Shown piece after piece: positions 45,601 to 55,462 of a stretch of DNA of 64,000 nucleotides. Position 1 is the first letter of the stretch. Every line of letters starts with the position of its first letter. The position numbers were made by a program, and so were the translations under genes. Source of the stretch: Fragilariopsis cylindrus CCMP1102 (lineage: Eukaryota > Bacillariophyta > Bacillariophyceae > Bacillariales > Bacillariaceae); assembly GCA_900095095.1 (NCBI GenBank), contig FMBT01000012.1, positions 1 to 64,000 of the forward strand, read 5' to 3'. The notes below the pieces were generated by a model. The model worked only from the letters and a program-made list of their open reading frames with translations, ran no database searches and had not been told where the DNA came from.

Positions 45601-46856
45601 ACATAAATAGAAACAACAACATTGTTCGACGACAAGGACAAGATGCAATAGTAAACTTACCACCAAATGAAATCGAAACACGTTCAAAGGATCAGATCCA
45701 AACTGACTATAACAACAAGCTTTCACGTGACGCTACAATTTTATTGGAGAAGGATATAATGTGGTGAGATTACATTTTGGACGATGGGCAATAATCTTAT
45801 ACACTACGGGTTAGCATCAGAACCACCTATCTCATCGATGGTGGCAAATTTGATGCTCGGAGACCATTAGCACATCATCATAACGAAAGCACTTACTTCT
45901 CTACAGTACACAAGAGAGATATCAACCTCAATGCATTCGCTGCATTTCTACAGGATGAATGCAAAGAGTCGTCATTAATAGAAGTACGCGAACAACTGTA
46001 TTATATCAAACACAAGGATGCCATAACAAAAGTAGCAAATGGTGAGAAATTGTGGACAAGTTTAATACCATGTGTGAAAGACTTACGTGAATTTATTGAG
46101 GATGTTGTACTCGGCATAGCATCAAATCAACAGTTTGTTGAGCTATCTATCAAGGAAGTTCAGAACGTAGTCTGTCAGAACAGATCTGCTGCAACTAAAT
46201 CAGTAATCGGTATCACTCGTGCATATTTGAATCGAGAAAAGGCGGCTTATGTAGCAGAAGAGCTCAAAACACATCGATTGCATGCCAATCAATACACGGA
46301 AGAAGGAATCAAGGGTGTGAGAAAGATGAAATTCAAATCAAAAGAAGAGGATTTAGACTCTAGATTTATTGCAAAAAATTCCATTAAAACGATTGCATTA
46401 ATAAAATGCGTAAACGATCTCAATGAAACAGAAAGCTCCGAAGATGAAGCAAGGATACGCCGTTTAGCAGCAAACCTAAAGACACAACAAGACAGCTATC
46501 AACGAAAGCTGGACGCAGCAAAAAAGAAGAAGTATGATGAGGGACGGCTGATAAAGCGAAAAATGAATGAATCACAAAGACGCAGAGATGCCGACGAAAC
46601 TGACATATCAAAAGGACAAATACAATTCACAAAACTACAGAAGAAACATATCGAAGGCGTGAAAGAAGAACTTGTTGCAAGAAATCATGGATTGACGAAT
46701 GATCTAAATATAACACAATTGAAAAAGATTCTAAAACTAGCAGTTGAAAGCACAGATGGCGAAGAGTATGACAAATCCTTTCATCCTAGAAAAGATAAAC
46801 TTCACTCGCAATTCGAACATTCGATTCTATACGCAGATAGAAACAGGCCAAGATAA
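42680..46856 (+). mobile_element. Broken hAT-like transposase-derived element or gene
   Basis: Successive open pieces on one strand read as a large protein interrupted by several breaks. The N-terminal part is Pro/Gln-rich and then has LLKIMVESMKWTASSIPGPL and KEKGWLREMAGISTSRRGNK. The central part resembles an RNase H-fold transposase of hAT type: KHVFLTCDKGHRAGVDHFAK, EYFTLDMDPAGNSDKECAHA, LSGQTTDNGG and SIANCTLHDLSLGVSVPV, with LHSIFDLQKFY after it (compare the hAT pattern TDNA...CxxHxxNL). The C-terminal part is Lys/Glu-rich coiled coil. I know similar multi-copy sequences from algae, but no terminal inverted repeats or target duplication are visible here. It may instead be a host gene derived from a transposase. 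The breaks may partly be sequence errors, as in neighbouring genes. Confidence 0.5.
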
Positions 46857-47549
46857 TATAATATTACAATATAAATAAGACTTACCTACTAGTTGAGGAT
46901 GCATGTTTACCATTGTAGATTAATTTGATTGATTGGTTTGATTGATTGATTTGTAGTTGTAGATTGATTTGATATTGATTTGTAACTGCGTTTGATTTGT
47001 ACTTGTTTTGAATTTGTGTTTGACTTGTACTCGATTTGGAATTTATGAGTGCTTTACACGATACAACGTGTATAGCATTCAGCTTGTCGTGATAATAAGA
47101 CGTAAAGCTTTCTTTTTTCTATTTTCTTTTTCTTTTTATTCGTGCTTCCGGATTTTTCCAAGCGTTAGATGCTATATCATTCCCAGATCATTCACACGAT
47201 TGTGATAGTATCATGAAATTTGGAGTGGTATTGTCATTTTTATTCAGGAGAATTCAAAACGTAGTGTTGGTGCCATTTTCTTCTTTAAGTCTGATGTTGA
47301 TGCTGTTGTTTAGGGTGTGATTTGATGTCATTTCAAAAAAAAAGGAGAACGTCAATTACATCACGTTCACAATTCTTAGATTTTTTCTTCGACTTGCCTA
47401 AACAGCTGCGACCATATTGTGTCGTAGTGACATATTTTACTTAACTAAAAAGATAAAATCACCTCATTTTTTCAAAAAGAATGTCTGTAAAATTTCAAAT
47501 TGACATTATTCCCGTAAACAAATGCATACATAGTCGTTTGTAGGTACTC

Positions 47550-47705
47550 TGTATCAAAATTTTAATCACACGAGAGACAGCTCCTATACTTACTTAGATC
47601 AAAATTTTGATCACACGTACAGACGGCTTCCATCATCGCCTGTTGAAGTATACTTACTTAAGTCAAGATTTAATCACACGTATGAGACAGCTTCCACGGG
47701 AGCAT
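47550..47705. repeat. Degenerate direct repeats, three copies
   Basis: Three copies of (A/G)TCAA(A/G)ATTTT(A/G)ATCACACG at about 47551, 47598 and 47662. Each is followed by a GAGACAGCT- or AGACGGCTTCC-type block, and CTTACTTA precedes two of them. Spacing is about 47 and 64 bases. Confidence 0.7.
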
Positions 47706-47954
47706 ACTTAATTCCTCCGTAATCCTATAACTTTATACGTGCTATCGTTGAGAGTTTTGATGAGTGCTTAAAATCCAACCACAAAATGCCAAATGTACAA
47801 AACAAATAAAAATTAAGCGAAGATTTTAAGGGACCAAAGCGCTATTATAGTAATCCCTCACAATAGCACGCCTGTATTTAACGTTAGACGGAGGAAGTAG
47901 TAGTAAACGAAAATTTTATTCGTGACATGAATTGTCAAACTGTTGGAGTATACT

Positions 47955-48058
47955 TAGCTTTCTTCTACGTAGAAAGTGTACTACTTCTACACGAATTCTC
48001 CGTACTGATGATCTACAAACAACCCCTTTTTTAGCTTTTTCTACGTAGAAAGTGTACT
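47955..48058. repeat. Duplicated palindrome TTCTACGTAGAA
   Basis: The block TTAGCTTT-(C)TTCTACGTAGAAAGTGTACT occurs at about 47954-47981 and 48031-48058. Its centre TTCTACGTAGAA is a perfect 12-base palindrome. The pair lies about 550-630 bases upstream of the orphan gene at 48585. Confidence 0.75.
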
Positions 48059-48584
48059 GCAGGCTACAGCAATTCACAAATATTTTAAAACATAAGATAT
48101 TTCATCCATAATTTTTTTTTAAACTAATCAAAAAAAGCAATCTAAAAAGAAAAATATATCATATCGGCAATGGTGATATTATTACAACTACCGTAAGCTT
48201 TGTAACGTCTAGCCAGTACCATGATCAGCCAATTCATACCATGTTTATCGTGTTACCAGATTTAAAATTAGTATATCATGTCATTAGCAACCATTAAAAT
48301 AATGATTTATGATTGTAAAATTTCGAAAATAATTTCAGTCGCCTTGCGCCATTAACACATTATAATAATATTCTTTGGACTTTGGCTTGCGACCATGGAC
48401 AAAAATTTCATTCCATTCAAACAAGCATGTCAATCTTATTAAAGTAAGTCAGTATCGCATTGCTATCTTTCCCTCGTTTTTGTTGTCATGTACTGGTGTT
48501 GAATGTTGAATGTTTGAATGTTGTTGTTGTTGTTGTTGTTGTTCTTTCATCACAAACAAAAAATTAACTACACTTACATTCAAC

Positions 48585-49481
48585 ATGCCTACTTATTATC
48601 TCATACCGTACCGCAATGGTACAAAGATTGGAGAGAAAGAGGATATATATCCTTTGCTTTTAGACGATGATAGAGATCGTGCTATCTTTCCCGAAAAGCT
48701 TAAACAATGGACGGTCGAAATTCATTGTGGTAATACAAGAATGAAATGTGTTGCTTGTCAGAAATACATACATGATAATGTCAAGTTTGCCAGCCTATCT
48801 TTGTATCTTATGTATGATGCTGATACACATATTCTGTCTCACAATACAAACTACCATCCCTTTACTGGCTTATCCTATCGTAACAACGATGATGAAGATT
48901 TGATATCTCTCCCTCGAGAATTTACACTCCCTCTTCGTGAGGGTATGTTCTTATCATTCAATCTACCTGCTAATCCAAGACGATGGTGTTATTCAATGGA
49001 TTTCTATGTTGGTGCATTTGAAGAAGAAGAAGAAGGCGTCGATCCTGATATCGATGATGAGGAAGATGATGATGATGATTTGGTCGATGATGAACCACCA
49101 TGTCGTCGTTTAGATCTTCCACCTGTATCGATTCTACCACCTCTCGGACCAAGAACACCCTGTAACGTACAAGAAGCTTCTCGCAATCCAATCAATGATG
49201 TTGATGATCCAATCATCGGTGTTGATGATGTCTTGGCAACACCACATCGTATGCCTGATCCTCCCGGCAGTACGCCTTTCAATTTTTCTTCTCCACTACC
49301 AACAAGGTTGAGTTCTCATCATATGCTCGCAAGATCATCAGAAGATGGAGTAGTCATTGATGATATTGCTGCCGTCCGAGCTGAATTAGCAGCGACACAC
49401 ACACAACTACAAGCTGCTTTGGCTCGGAATGCCTTATTATCGCCTTTGGAAAAGGGTTATATATCACTAAACTCTCCATAA
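48585..49481 (+). CDS. Orphan protein, acidic with Cys pairs
   Basis: 299 codons from ATG 48585 (MPTYYLIPYRNGTKIGEKED). The open frame extends to 48510 but only through a poly-Cys stretch encoded by a TTG run, which is unlikely to be translated. The N-terminal 150 residues look folded (QWTVEIHCGNTRMKCVACQ, LSLYLMYDADTHIL, PLREGMFLSFNLPANPRRW). A Glu/Asp run, a Pro-rich linker and a short helical end (IAAVRAELAATHTQLQAALA) follow. The CxxC near residue 60 could bind metal. No family recognised. It lies between a transposase-derived element and another orphan gene. Confidence 0.55.
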   Translation: MPTYYLIPYRNGTKIGEKEDIYPLLLDDDRDRAIFPEKLKQWTVEIHCGNTRMKCVACQKYIHDNVKFASLSLYLMYDADTHILSHNTNYHPFTGLSYRNNDDEDLISLPREFTLPLREGMFLSFNLPANPRRWCYSMDFYVGAFEEEEEGVDPDIDDEEDDDDDLVDDEPPCRRLDLPPVSILPPLGPRTPCNVQEASRNPINDVDDPIIGVDDVLATPHRMPDPPGSTPFNFSSPLPTRLSSHHMLARSSEDGVVIDDIAAVRAELAATHTQLQAALARNALLSPLEKGYISLNSP

Positions 49482-49676
49482 TTGACGACTCCCCCTATGA
49501 CGCCCAACGGAATGTCCACGCTGAGTATACAGCAACAAAACAACCCATTTTCTATGTATTCTGTACAGTAACGTTACTGTTAATCGAAAAACAGTAATAA
49601 TAATTTCATTCATTCATTCATTCATAAAATATAAAACATAAAATATAAAACAGAAAAAGAAAAAAAGATATCAACA

Positions 49677-50738
49677 ATGGCGAATACAAGCACTCCTATC
49701 ATTAAAGAGGAAGAAGAAGATCCCTTCAGCCTGCTTCCACACACGACAACATCATCATCCTTATCATCCTCATCCGAAGAAGATCCCTTATCCTTCTCAT
49801 CATCATGCCGTGCCTTCTGGAATAACACGACAACATCGTCATCATCATCATCCTTATCATCCTCATCAGAAGAAGATGAAGATGAAGATGAAGATGATGA
49901 AGCTTCGTCAACACTTTTTGTCCTTAATCTTCCTCCACACATGACAACAACATCATCATCAACATCTTCATCGATTTCTTCCATTACTACACTGGCGAAT
50001 ACAGGCACTCCTATCATTAAAGTGGAATCATCCTCATCAGATGAAGATGAAGATGATGAAGCACTTTTTGTCGTTAATCTTCCTCCACACACGACAACAT
50101 CATCATCATCCTCTTGGTCAGCACCTATTGTCCTCAATCTCCCTCCACACATGACATCATCATCATCAACATCTTCTTCTATTTCTTCCATTACAACACC
50201 CTTCCTCGAACAACCCCTACTACTGATAGAAATCCTCGAAGACCGAAATATCTACACAGATGACATAGAAGCCTACCAGTATTTGGTCCACCATCAAGGG
50301 CCCGGATACAGTGCAACATCTTATTCCTTCAATGTTGTCGTCCACTATCTTCTACCGAATGTACAAATTCAGCATACCGTAAATATCAACCATCAAGACG
50401 ACGATGTACACCTCTTGTTCTACAACAACACCCATCCTATGGGCATCAGCATCAACGACATCTTCGTCGACGACAATGCCGATGATTTCATGAGCATTGG
50501 CAGTGCATCATTGATTATGTTCGACCGTAACGATGGTTTTGACACCCCTGCACCTACTGCAGCACCTACGTCTCTTCTACTGGACCCATCGGCATCAATC
50601 AATCAATTGTACGACCATCTTCTACTGAACCCCGATGATTTTGATAGCGCCCCTACTGCTGCAGCCCCTACATACAACCATCTTCTACTGGACCCTTCAT
50701 ACGTTTACGACCCCAACGACTTCATCATTGAGGTCTAA
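49677..50738 (+). CDS. Orphan Ser/Asp-rich protein with internal duplication
   Basis: 353 codons in one frame. The first 190 residues are a degenerate internal repeat: ANT-x-TPIIK, a Ser run with EED(ED)n, then (F/V)VLNLPPHMTTTSSS and SSISSITT. The unit appears about 2.5 times. The second half looks more ordered (LEQPLLLIEILEDRNIYTDD, SFNVVVHYLLPNVQIQHTVN). It ends with (N/S)HLLLDP repeats around APTAA. No family, signal peptide or membrane span recognised. The minus strand also stays open for 189 codons (49622-50191), a by-product of the TCATCA-type repeats. Confidence 0.5.
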   Translation: MANTSTPIIKEEEEDPFSLLPHTTTSSSLSSSSEEDPLSFSSSCRAFWNNTTTSSSSSSLSSSSEEDEDEDEDDEASSTLFVLNLPPHMTTTSSSTSSSISSITTLANTGTPIIKVESSSSDEDEDDEALFVVNLPPHTTTSSSSSWSAPIVLNLPPHMTSSSSTSSSISSITTPFLEQPLLLIEILEDRNIYTDDIEAYQYLVHHQGPGYSATSYSFNVVVHYLLPNVQIQHTVNINHQDDDVHLLFYNNTHPMGISINDIFVDDNADDFMSIGSASLIMFDRNDGFDTPAPTAAPTSLLLDPSASINQLYDHLLLNPDDFDSAPTAAAPTYNHLLLDPSYVYDPNDFIIEV

Positions 50739-52088
50739 GTTTAAGCAGAAGAGAGAGAGAGCTATATTGACGTTCTTCCTCTATTATGATATGTCTGTTG
50801 TCTGCTACGATACTGTATCTATTATGTAACATGTTACAGTTTGTAGTGTTAATAACTAACTAGTTAATAGTATTTTAATATATGATAATACGTTGTTTTG
50901 GGTACCTTCATGGTATTTTTTCTATGTATGAACATAAAATTATTCAAATCTGAACGTTTTGTTATTTTTTTGTTTTTTATTGGCGATCGCAATAATTACT
51001 TAGATGTTTTTTGTTTCCACGCGATAATAGCGCCTTTGAACGTTTAGCGAAATGTAGATTCGTGATTGATCATCGTGACTGATTATATATGTACAGTAAA
51101 GTAGAATGGAAATAATGTATACACACACTTTTTCAAAGTTGTTCTTTTTCTTTTTTACAACAGAAATACATAATAGTATCAACACATGAACATTCCATGG
51201 CTAAATGAGACATAAGTTATCACTACTAAGTAGTTGAAAAAGGTACAAGAAGCACAAATACAAGTACGAAAGTAATTTCCCTCGTGTATCTGATCTGTGA
51301 TTTGCTTCCACATGATCGAACAATACTATGCATCACAGTCAAAGAATCACAATGAATGGTTGAGTTATGGACCTTCTTTTGTAGTCGATGTGTTGAACTT
51401 GAACCCTTGTCTCAATGTGTCTCATCATATCACTAGTCATTCAAAATTGGAATTTTCTGTGGAGGTGTTGCAGATAAATTTTGTATAACTACAACAACAA
51501 CAACAGCAGCATCAGATAAACTCTGTATTGGATATTATAGTATGTTGATAGATAGTATTGTTGGTTTTGTTACCAGAACAGTTGAAGGTTTCCACTGCCC
51601 CACTACTGTTATCAATGATGTGTATACTGCACTGTAAGTAGCGTTTGTTAGACGTCGTATTCTTCATATACATTCGGGGGGGGGAAAGAGAAATATATGA
51701 CATTTTTGCGAATTTTGCTTAACTTTCATGAATTTAGCAGAATCTCCCCCGAATTAGTAAGGAAGATCTCTGCTTTCACCTGAAATGCACGAAATCCGTC
51801 GTCTTCGTTCAAGTTAGTTGTTGATGTGTGATAGTCCGCGGACAAAGTTGTCTGTATTCTTTTTCCGGAACAAGTATCAGATGTATGATGTATATCGTTG
51901 ACAGCGAAAAGACCCACTGGGTGCATCAGAATAATACGAGCTGTTCGAATTCCTTCTCGTTGCATGTATTTCAATCTACGAGCACGATGTATAAATAAGA
52001 CGACACTAACGAAACAAACCTAAGAAGAAGGGACAGGCTGCCGCTGTAATTCGCTGAATGAAACTTTGTTTACATCCCGACGATCAAG
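50739..52088. other. Intergenic, 1.35 kb, no gene called
   Basis: AT-rich. Contains a G9 run (about 51676) and small open frames (51297-51488 plus; 51726-51974 minus) without recognisable features. Confidence 0.5.
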
Positions 52089-53462
52089 ATGAGTGAAGAC
52101 AATGAAGAAGATTCGGGTGATTTTGGCAAGAGGAAAAGGAGAGATTCTTACCTGGCATCGTATAAGAATGATTTCAATACCAAATTTGGTAAGTATACCT
52201 CAGGGGCGCACCGAATGTATACGGATCTAGAGAAGGAGGTAATGGGTATGGTTGATAAAGCACAGGCTGTCCTTAAGGATATACCAGATGAGGTGAGCAC
52301 CGATGACGAGGAGGAAAAACTTCCCGAGATAGAGATTTTTACGCCACATAATATCAAAGATGCAGTATTTTGTGGTCATCTTGTAACAGATCTAGACTCC
52401 ATTAGTGGAGCAATCGGAGCGGCAAAACTATACGGTGGAATACCAGCCTCAGCCAGTGAATTAAATTCCGAAACCAAGTATGTATTGGAACTATTCGACG
52501 TTCCAGTACCACGAAGAATCGAAGATATTTTAGCCGAAGATCCTGATGCAAAGATTTGTCTTGTAGATCATCAACAAACAAGTCAGATGAATCCATCAAT
52601 CCAAGCAAATAATGTTGTCGGTATCATAGATCATCACGCTCTACAGAACAAGACTTTGTGTACGGAGAAAGCAATTTTTGTAGACATTCGACCATGGGGC
52701 AGTATGTCAACTATTATTGCCCACTCCTTTCTTGTGAAGAAGAAATGTCCATCCAAATCGATTGCAGGGATCTTGCTTTGTGCGATTCTTTCTGATACAT
52801 TAAATTTGAAAAGTCCCACAACAACAGATTGGGACAAACTAATTGTTACGGTTCTTGCAGAACTTGCAGGGATAGATGATATCAACGAATTAGCGAAGAA
52901 ACAGTTCCATGCAAAGTCAAAGGAATTGAAAAACCTCAGTGCCTATTCCTTAGTACACGGAGATCAAAAAACATTTTCCTTTGACCAACCGGGTGGGTTC
53001 AATGGTGAATTGGGTTTTGCTGTCATCGAGACTACCGATGATGAGGCCATCTTATCACGGGTCAACGAGCTTGTAGAAGAAATGATCGCTAGCAAAAAGG
53101 AAGGCCCTCTTAAGCTTCTGTTCCTTGCTATTGTTAATATTGTCGATCTTCACAGCAGCTTAGTCCTATGCGGACCAGCAGAGACTGCAATTGCCATAGA
53201 GGCCTTTGGAGGAAAGATTTCGGGAGATGCAAAGACGTTATTGGATTTGGGAGAAAGGGTGTCACGAAAAAAGGAGTTCATCCCTGCACTTGCCTCGAGC
53301 ATCCAAGAAGGTTGGATGCACGATCAAATTATTTTAGAGGGAGATAATGATGAAAAACCAGGAGAACTAAAAATCCTACAAAGTGATCCATTTGGACAAA
53401 TTATACGTGCTGGTTCTATACGTAAACTTTTGGATATTTCAGAATATGATTACGAAATGTAG
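52089..53462 (+). CDS. Family II inorganic pyrophosphatase / DHH phosphoesterase
   Basis: 457 codons, one frame, from ATG 52089. A DHH-superfamily phosphatase. Motif I is AVFCGHLVTDLDSISGAIGAA (family II form GHxxPDxDSI, here TDLDS). KICLVDHQQTSQM, NVVGIIDHHAL (DHH), IFVDIRPWGSMSTIIAH and GILLCAILSDTLNLKSPTTT follow. The DHHA2-like C-terminal domain has FSAYSLVH-type and GELGFAVIETTD stretches. An acidic extension of about 80 residues precedes the domain (GDFGKRKRRDSYLASYKNDF). Family II enzymes are manganese-dependent and mostly bacterial; algal copies are known. Hydrolysis of pyrophosphate is likely, and a short-chain polyphosphatase is the alternative. No targeting sequence is obvious. Confidence 0.85.
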   Translation: MSEDNEEDSGDFGKRKRRDSYLASYKNDFNTKFGKYTSGAHRMYTDLEKEVMGMVDKAQAVLKDIPDEVSTDDEEEKLPEIEIFTPHNIKDAVFCGHLVTDLDSISGAIGAAKLYGGIPASASELNSETKYVLELFDVPVPRRIEDILAEDPDAKICLVDHQQTSQMNPSIQANNVVGIIDHHALQNKTLCTEKAIFVDIRPWGSMSTIIAHSFLVKKKCPSKSIAGILLCAILSDTLNLKSPTTTDWDKLIVTVLAELAGIDDINELAKKQFHAKSKELKNLSAYSLVHGDQKTFSFDQPGGFNGELGFAVIETTDDEAILSRVNELVEEMIASKKEGPLKLLFLAIVNIVDLHSSLVLCGPAETAIAIEAFGGKISGDAKTLLDLGERVSRKKEFIPALASSIQEGWMHDQIILEGDNDEKPGELKILQSDPFGQIIRAGSIRKLLDISEYDYEM

Positions 53463-54296
53463 ATTAATGATTTCCACTATATAATTATCAACGCAGGATG
53501 CTTGTTTTATGACTAAGATCTACAAAGTTAATGCATGACAATCATTATTAACAATACTTTAGATCACGACTTAAATTTACCATAACATCTAATTGTCTAT
53601 CTATCTATATCTATTTCTATATCTAGAGTAGTGTAGCACACTAATTTGGGCGCTTAATAAGTCAATTTCCAGTCTTATTTCTAGCTACAAAGCCCACCAT
53701 AGTTGTCAATGATGATGCTAGAAATACTACCAAATGGAAAGAAAGGAACCAAATTGGTCAGCTCTAGCCAAAGAAAGGCCAATATAGAGGGTAACAGCTA
53801 TTGCTTGTTGATTTGATCATGTGAGTATAGTAATCACCTTGAACAAACAACTATGGTAGAAAATGTTTAATAATACGTACCAGTCTATTATTTGGTGAAT
53901 TCTCTGTCCTGTAATGGAAGAGGTTTGCCTGGTCAGGCTCTGCATTGTAGGTACAGTAGACTAAAGAGTGTGTTTCGTCCTTTTGGAATAGCTAGCATAA
54001 TTAAGAATTATCGTCTAGATAGATGATGTATGTGTGTATGTGTAAATGATTTAGCGCGCCATGACTCGACTCGACTCATTGTTACTTGCTTCACTCGCGA
54101 CCAACTTTCCGTTCACCTAAAAATATGAAGTAAATAATGTTTTTCTGATATGCGCAATGAAATAATTTGAAAACGTGCCCGGTATTGTGCAGCCTTTAGA
54201 CCTAACGCAATGGCAATCGAAATTTGACGAGTTATGGTACTTAATATATTGTTATTCAAGACACAAAGTCTGCACGGTAGGTAAGAATATAATGCA
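53463..54296. other. Intergenic, no gene seen
   Basis: AT-rich with a TCTA/TATC simple stretch (53598-53630). A block with GCGCGCC at about 54054-54060 and GACTCGACTCA at 54068-54078 (reverse complement of the motif at 18557 and 22500) lies about 220 bases upstream of the next gene. Confidence 0.5.
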
Positions 54297-55043
54297 TTGT
54301 TCAATTCTTCTCTCTTTATGAAAAATCACACTACTATGGCTATTCAACGTTTCTATGCTGATGATTCACCTTTTGATGAGCGTGTAGAGGATTTACCGCC
54401 GATGCCTTACTATGATGTTGATGACAAACCTTTTGATGAGCGATCACTGTGCTCAAAGGGGGATGAGCGATCGCTGTGCTCAAAGAGGGATGAGCGATCG
54501 CTGTGCTCAACCAGACTGATTTCTGAAAATAATATTGATGCATACGAAGAAGATGACAACAGTACTACGTATCTACATGGCACTCAATATGATGATGAAT
54601 TTTCATTTTCATTATACGACCAATCGACGATTCAAACCGAGGAATCTTTCGATAATCCAACAATTTTAGAGCGCATACATTCAAGGAAATCGCGTTGGCG
54701 TAGGTACGACTACTTTACATCACGTCAGACATCTCCACGATGTGGTTCTCGTATACTCTATAACCACGACAACGACAATGATAGCGACAGTAACGGATCG
54801 GAACAAAGTGAATTTTCATACTCAGACATTTCATCTTTGTTTATGTGCACCCGCCTAGGCAAGGGATCATTCATAGAAGACGGATCGAATGTATTTTGTA
54901 TGATCATGAAAGATCTCAAGGCCGTCTTCTACCTACCACCTTGCAGCTTTCGCAGTAAGCCTTTCCCAAAGCCAGAAGATTGGAAAGAGTATACATCACT
55001 ACATGCCTGCCTTGATGCTTCCGCTGCAATATCCTGCAATTAA
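54297..55043 (+). CDS. Orphan protein with DERSLCS repeats
   Basis: 248 codons. The start is either Met 54297 or the later Met in NHTTMAIQRFYADDSPF. Three tandem 9-residue units DERSLCSK(G/R) or DERSLCSTR (54435-54515) follow two related PFDER segments. The rest is acidic and Ser-rich (QYDDEFSFSLYDQST, DNDNDSDSNGSEQSEFSYSD), with an ordered-looking C-terminus (FCMIMKDLKAVFYLPPCSF, EDWKEYTSLHACLDASAA). Not recognised. No signal peptide. Confidence 0.55.
   Translation: MFNSSLFMKNHTTMAIQRFYADDSPFDERVEDLPPMPYYDVDDKPFDERSLCSKGDERSLCSKRDERSLCSTRLISENNIDAYEEDDNSTTYLHGTQYDDEFSFSLYDQSTIQTEESFDNPTILERIHSRKSRWRRYDYFTSRQTSPRCGSRILYNHDNDNDSDSNGSEQSEFSYSDISSLFMCTRLGKGSFIEDGSNVFCMIMKDLKAVFYLPPCSFRSKPFPKPEDWKEYTSLHACLDASAAISCN
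54435..54515 (+). repeat. 27-bp coding tandem repeat, three units
   Basis: Three copies of GATGAGCGATCRCTGTGCTC plus seven further bases, in frame and nearly identical at DNA level, so recently amplified. Each contains a CGATCG-like palindrome. Confidence 0.9.
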
Positions 55044-55462
55044 AAAGCATTACACTTTACTATATTTTGAATTATAATAACATTACATAGAATCTTTACA
55101 TACATAAATCATACTGATATCAGTTACTCCATCTTGACATAGTCTGTCGTTGACTTTCGTTGGCGATATTCACTTACGAAACTCATAATTAGTGACTTCT
55201 CCCAAACAAAGTTTTCTCACTGTTTAGCATCTCTTGCCTGCCTGCTAATACACGCATTACGAGCAAATATTAAACAACGAGAGAAAATCACTAGCAATGT
55301 CAAGGTAAAGCAGTAAAATCAACTATGAGGTAACGATTCTTAACAAATAAATTATTGTTCGACTTTATACAAGAAGAAATATAACAATCGTTAAGTGTGC
55401 AATTTATGGCGTTCTATCCGACCAGAAATAAAGCTATCCGTTCTGTGACATCGAAGCTAAAT
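55044..55462. other. Convergent intergenic region
   Basis: 419 bases between the orphan repeat gene and trigger factor; AT-rich with no recognisable element. Confidence 0.5.

Larger units (their letters stand above)
46857..48584. other. Intergenic region with several short repeats
   Basis: 1.7 kb without a supported gene. It starts with T/G-rich TTGATTGATT-type simple sequence (46920-47040) and holds the degenerate repeats at 47550-47700 and the duplicated palindrome at 47955-48058. Confidence 0.6.

Noticed and set aside
49622-50191. 189-codon minus-strand open frame opposite the orphan Ser/Asp-rich gene
   Set aside because: It is a mirror of TCATCA/GATGAT repeats: Ser on one strand gives Asp on the other. 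The plus-strand frame is longer, continues into non-repetitive sequence and has a plausible start.
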